The notes under the pieces: generated by a model
Databases searched by the model: none
The model's input: only the letters and a program-made list of their open reading frames with translations
Told to the model about the DNA's origin: nothing
Translations under genes and position numbers: made by a program
In this document: piece by piece, positions 59,677-64,000 of the stretch
How the letters are laid out: each line of letters starts with the position of its first letter
Position numbering within the stretch: position 1 is the stretch's first letter
NCBI GenBank assembly: GCA_024741835.1
Contig: JAENRP010000119.1
Location: 55,266 to 119,265 of the forward strand
Length of the DNA stretch: 64,000 bases
From: Diplocarpon mali
Lineage: Eukaryota > Ascomycota > Leotiomycetes > Helotiales > Drepanopezizaceae
Direction of reading: 5' to 3'

Positions 59677-60223
59677 GTAGACTGTGGGAGGGGGCGTCGG
59701 TGCTGGCTGGAAAATTGAATTGGGCCCGATCAGCGTGCTTGAATTTCTTCGGCGTTCAACACGTGCGAGGAGGATGGGCCCTTGCACGAAGAAAAAAATC
59801 CCGTGCAGGTAATCATAATCAGAGTTTGAATATGCATCATTAGAATCTGGGAGTGTAAGAAGCTACCGGGTGCTCTAGTGCTGGAAGGCAAAGTACTCTG
59901 CGCGACTCGGCTTCGCTTGCGCAGAGGCGCCCCCGAGGCGGTCAGTCGAAGCAGAAGATTCCACAGCGGTGATGCCGTGACGGTTCGCATTCGTACAAAC
60001 TGGTCTCGCGTTGATGGGGGTAAACATTGGAAAATTCGCAGTTCAATGGTCAATGATCAAATCCCTTGCAGGTGAGAATCAGATTTCGAAAACACAGTTA
60101 TGCATTCATATCAAATCAAATACGCCACGGCCAGGAATCGTCTCGGCCGAATATGCAATAGGCACGACGACCTGCGACCTCTACCATGAACGCCAGTGCC
60201 CCAGATCCGCGCCCTGTCCATCT
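59677..60223. other. Convergent 3' region ECT1 / DRE2
   Basis: About 550 bp between convergent stop codons; no gene supported. Confidence 0.45.
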
Positions 60224-61331
60224 CTACAATTGCACATCGTTGTTGAGCAACCTGACCTCCTCACCAGGCTTGAAAGCCGGCATCCCGATGTACGGGCAGC
60301 CGTCGCAGCGGAACGCATCGCCCAGACTACAGTTCCCGCACGAGCCGACCTTTCCCTGTACGGTGAAGTCGACTTCGGCCAGATCTTCGACACCGAGCTT
60401 GAGGGTTGCTAGTTGGGCGTCGGCAGAGGCACGGGTGGCGGCGTCTTCAGCGGCGATTTTTTGGGCAAGCCCGCAGGTGCAGTCTTTGCAGGCGCGGCGG
60501 CGCTTACCTACTCTTGGTGCGCATTCTTTGGCTAGGTCTCTGTCAGGAATGATCTGTGTAGCTCGAGAGGAGGGGGGGGGGTATCTTACGAACGTGGACA
60601 GCACTCATGTCAATGTCTGCCAGCAAGGTATCTTCATCGATAAGTTCGTCGTCGTCGTCGTCGCCTTCCTCGTCGTCTTCCCTCGTGATCATAGGCTGTC
60701 CGAAATCGTCGCTGAAGTCCACAAATCCAACACCGGCAGGCCTTTCTCCAGCCATATCGACACTCTTGCGCTTGCCATTGACCTGTACGGCAGCAGTCGC
60801 CACCGCAGACCCAGCGTTGGACACCACGTCGCTCTTCTCCTTTCTGCGTAGTCGCAGAGGTACGGGCTCGATGGAACGATGGTCTGGCTTGGTCATGCCC
60901 TGGCCCTCTGGGACTAGCCCAGCCATGATACCCTCGCGGGACTCCACGCTGGTGGCATCTTGACCCAAAGTGCCATTTTGAGCCTGCAACCTGCCCCCGG
61001 CCTTCAGAGCTTGCACAATCCTGGCAAACACATCTCGGCCCAGCAACTGTGTAGATTCCTTCCGCGAACCGTCTGCATCGGTCAGGACGAGGATCAAGTC
61101 ATAGGTTGAGTCTGGCAGAGAGACTAGGCCAGCGGAGAGGCGATCCAGCATCTGCAGGTCGGTGACGGCTCTATCGTGCGTGGCGAGGACATTGCGCAGG
61201 CTCTCTTCGTGGCTGGCAATGGACGGCGGAGCGAGCAAGAGGGTTCGGGCGCTGGGCGTGGAGGAGATCTTTGAGGGAAGAGGGGAGAAGCCGAAATCCG
61301 ACTCGTTGTCGATGATAAAGGAGGGGGCCAT
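60224..61331 (-). CDS. DRE2: Fe-S cluster assembly protein DRE2 (anamorsin/CIAPIN1)
   Basis: Exons 60590-61331 and 60224-60537, 351 aa. An N-terminal methyltransferase-like domain (about 1-160, with [15 protein letters not shown] and [10 protein letters not shown]) is followed by an acidic linker. The C-terminal anamorsin domain has the 2Fe-2S motif [18 protein letters not shown] (C-x10-C-x2-C-x-C) and the second motif [15 protein letters not shown] (C-x2-C-x7-C-x2-C). Dre2 accepts electrons from Tah18 in cytosolic Fe-S protein assembly. The intron (52 bp) must end at ACAGAG to avoid a stop in the next codon. It is divergent from the STF2-like gene. Confidence 0.95.
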
Positions 61332-62123
61332 CTTTGCAGATATTTGCTGGGGTGGGGTCCCTCGTTGAGATGTCGGTAGGTTGGCTTATCTCGCGCTGGA
61401 TCGAGATTGTGTCTTGAATGTCTTGCGGGAGACCTCTCTGATCCGCAGATAGGGAGGCTGTAGATTGCAGGTTTGCGGAGAAAAGTGGGCGGAGAGATGG
61501 ATTGAGAGGAGATCAAGTGAGAAGGGAATCAGCTATTATGACCTCCCTCTGTACTGTGGTGGTAATGGTCGAATAAGCGGGCCGGCCGAGTCCGGGCCAA
61601 TGACGTGAGGAAGCGTCAACTAATTAATGGCCTTGGACGCCAGGCCAAGCACTCGGGACACCTGGTTGACGCTAGTCGAGGGGGTTTCCCCGGATTTCTT
61701 TTTCTTGGAACAGCTCGATTACAGCCAGTCGACGAGTACAAGACAACACAACCCCCAACGATACGGTCAGACACGAGACGAATGAGAATGAGAACGAGAA
61801 TGAGAATGGGCATTGCCACTCCATTGAGTGGGAACGTGGGCTGTCGCCCTGTGGGGCATCCGATTGCAGGTACATGCTGTGTACGGACATCGGTCCAACT
61901 CTCTCGCCATTGATCGCGTGATGTCGACCAGGAACGCACGACCACCTCCACCTCGCTATATAAAGAGGGACTGACACCTCTCCGCTTCTATTATCTTCTC
62001 CTTTTCTTCTCCGTGACATCCCAACTTCTCTCTCCATCTCTTCACTCCGACACGCATCAAACTTTCCATCAACACTTCTCACCACAGTTCTCAATCTCTC
62101 CAATACACTGTCAATCCGCAATC
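61332..62123. promoter_or_regulatory. Divergent promoter and CT-rich leader of the STF2-like gene
   Basis: TATATAAA at 61957-61964 lies about 160 bp before the split ATG. A pyrimidine-rich leader (about 61975-62110) follows, usual for strongly or inducibly expressed fungal genes. A GAGAATGA-type tandem stretch lies at 61779-61808. The left part is the DRE2 promoter. Confidence 0.55.
61779..61808. repeat. GAATGA/GAACGA tandem repeat
   Basis: Hexamer-like GAGAAT/GAGAAC units in the DRE2/STF2-like promoter region. Confidence 0.75.
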
Positions 62124-62962
62124 AGTAAGTCCCGTGCTGTACTTGCTGGAGCTTGCCCGTTGGTGTTGACCCCGCCTCGTCGTCCACCGACTCCCTGTGG
62201 GCCACCCTTCGACAAATCTGTGCAGGATCATTCCAATTAAATTGCAAACCATTCCCAGAGCACGACCATAACCATGCCTCTACTAACTCATCGACAGTGG
62301 GAAAGACCAATAAATTCAACGATCGCGGTATGATATCCCCGTCCCCGGTTTGCTCGTCCATTCTGTTCGTCAACATCCTTCACTCCAATTGAGAGCTACC
62401 ACCATTCATGAACAGTAGTTGTTCACACACTCTCCTACCAGTCTATGATCGGAACTGATAGTGAAATATACAGACCATGCCGGGCTGGCTGATGGAACCG
62501 CTGCTGCTACCGAAGTAAATTCTCTTTCCCCTCGTCCGATCACGCAAACTGACAATGCTACCTACAGCACCTCCCGCGTTACTTCGCCAAGTCAGGCCAC
62601 ATCGACGTTGACCCCAAGAAGACCAAGAAGAACGGTGCTGGAAAGGGTGGATGGTGCGTCAATCAAACGCTTGGAGTGCCAGCAAGAGGCTGACCACAAA
62701 ACATAGGGGTGTTGACGGTGAAGAGGTCCAAGACGAAGGCTTCAATCTCAACAATGCTCGCCGCCGCTCCAATAGCAGCTCCTACACTGCTGGCTTGAAG
62801 GACTTCAAGACCAAGTTCGAACATATCGAGCACGACCCCGTTTTCGAAGAGGATATCCACGGTGCTGTTGAAGGCGAAGAGGAACTCCCGTCCGCCCGCC
62901 GCGTCAATACCGAGAGTTCCGATGGCAGCGTCGACGAGGACGACAAGGCCAAGCGTGGTTAG
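62124..62962 (+). CDS. STF2/TMA10-like small hydrophilic protein
   Basis: Exons: A at 62124, 62298-62327, 62462-62514, 62568-62653 and 62707-62962, 141 aa. The ATG is split as A|TG by a 173-bp intron with a consensus donor (GTAAGT) and branch point (CTAAC). It yields MGKTNKFNDRVKYTDHAGL, which aligns with the yeast Stf2/Tma10 start (MTRTNKW...). A conserved middle (YFAKSGHIDVDPKKTKKNGA, then GKGGWG) and an acidic Ser-rich tail (NNARRRSNSS) follow. Yeast relatives are ATP-synthase-associated or ribosome-associated proteins linked to desiccation and stress tolerance. No ATG inside the first intron is in the needed frame. The protein is hydrophilic and likely disordered. Confidence 0.85.
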
Positions 62963-63640
62963 TATGACCCTTGGTCGTGAAGCAGTCGCTGGTATTTCAT
63001 CTCGAATATCAGGCAGACGTATCGATGTTCACTGCTGGCGGATGGCGTAGCATAAATTCTACTTGAACATCATAGCATCGATAGTTCCTGGCAGGTTTGC
63101 CAACTGTACTTTAGCTACCCAAAGGCATAAACACTTGCCCAGTACTTTGGTTCTCGAAACGAACGGTGACTAGTGTGGTGAGGTCGATGTGATGGTAAGA
63201 GGCAAATGGAGCTATAATTCCAGGAATTTTCTTCCAGGTTACCAAAAAAAAAAACTTTTACCAACAGGCAGAACCCTTAATCGAGTGCCGCCGAAGGTGT
63301 TTCGACTATTTAGTCTTCCCCGCTCTGTTCAGCTCAAACAACAGGCGGAAAGCGTCTCAAGTCACTTTCAATCCGCATACTCATTTCTTTCTCGGTCAGA
63401 GCAATGCCATACAATCTTCAGGGAGACAAATCCCTAGTCATAGACGGCTCGCGATAAGTACCAAAACAACCCCCCTGCAGAGCGCTACACATTTTGATTG
63501 ACGCACTCCACCCCCATACCTCATAGCCCAGATCGGAAATTGTATAAAGCACTTCATCCCAGAGACCTCATAAGATACCAGGCTTTCCGGAGCCGATATT
63601 TTGGTGCCTCGACTGATCAAGCGTGCCATAGGGGACTGGG
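62963..63640. other. Intergenic, right end
   Basis: 3' flank of the STF2-like gene; no supported gene until the dehydrogenase-like text. Confidence 0.4.
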
Positions 63641-63667
63641 TGAGCTTCGCAGCTAAAGGTTCGCGCA

Positions 63668-64000
63668 AGAGGGGTGTGATGTTGCGGTGAACTATGTGGC
63701 GAGCGGAGGGAGAGCGAAGGCGGCCGTCGAGAAGATTGGGAGCGACTATGGTATGAGGGCGCATGTTGCTCGAGTGGTGGGTTATTCCTACGATCGAAGT
63801 GTTTTGGTCGAATCCGAGATGTAAGAGCCAATATGGCAGCACAAGACTCGTTCGGAATCGGGGCTTATGTGTCTGTCCAGGCTAACTTGTCGCGGGATAT
63901 GGGCGTCGAAGCAGACATCATGAACACCGTCAAGACAGCAATCGAGCTCCTCGGTGGTCTCCACATTGTGCTTTTCAGCGCTGTACAGTCATCGTTTCTC
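63668..64000 (+). pseudogene. Short-chain dehydrogenase fragment at the right edge (partial, perhaps decayed)
   Basis: RFAQEGCDVAVNYVASGGRA (about 63659-63718, just after an in-frame TAA) and later RDMGVEADIMNTVKTAIELL then GGLHIV (63893-63973) are clearly SDR sequence, from the helix after the cofactor loop to the strand before the NAG motif. The two parts are in different frames, joinable only by an intron whose donor is unclear (acceptor GTCCAG near 63871). The glycine-rich TGxxxGIG start expected just upstream is not readable. A live gene with small exons is possible; a pseudogene seems somewhat more likely. It continues beyond the window. Confidence 0.4.

Overview
The window reads as nuclear DNA of a filamentous ascomycete (Pezizomycotina). 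Nearly every gene is a recognisable fungal housekeeping gene with short introns of about 46-75 bp, GT-AG borders and CTAAC/CTGAY branch points. Fungus-restricted families are present (NEM1, ICE2, KEX1, CCZ1, Zn2Cys6 factors), and a mutated AT-rich island interrupts otherwise GC-balanced sequence. The class cannot be fixed from sequence alone; Leotiomycetes or a neighbouring class is a guess. There is no operon logic: genes alternate in strand, and neighbours share divergent promoters or convergent 3' ends.

Layout. 0-12 kb: 5' part of a splicing factor gene (SPF27/BCAS2, minus, cut by the left edge), a broken neutral-ceramidase pseudogene, the largest subunit of RNA polymerase III (minus), the lipin phosphatase NEM1 (minus) and eIF2B-beta (plus). 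12.4-14.3 kb: an AT-rich, gene-free island. 14.6-23.6 kb: an unnamed protein with short glycine/phenylalanine repeats, a short-chain dehydrogenase, CCZ1 and mitochondrial methionyl-tRNA formyltransferase. 23.6-42.2 kb: a gene-poor, low-complexity stretch full of unrelated tandem repeats. It holds only a secreted double-psi beta-barrel protein, a Zn2Cys6/acetyltransferase fusion, a SAP-domain mitochondrial-type protein and some protein-like relics. 42.2-63 kb: dense genes again (ICE2, MYG1, endosulfine, SFM1, KEX1, RAE1/GLE2, an unnamed conserved-looking protein, ECT1, DRE2 and a small STF2/TMA10-like protein). A dehydrogenase fragment sits at the right edge.

Shared themes. NEM1, ICE2 and ECT1 all act on ER phospholipid synthesis, and in yeast Ice2 inhibits the Nem1-Spo7 phosphatase. 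They are scattered, so linkage may be chance. Structurally the most striking points are two genes whose start codon is itself split by an intron (endosulfine and the STF2-like gene), an 18-nt microexon in SFM1, the DNA-binding-domain/acetyltransferase fusion, and the ceramidase pseudogene that has lost its central catalytic half. I found no CRISPR array, rRNA, convincing tRNA or intact transposon.
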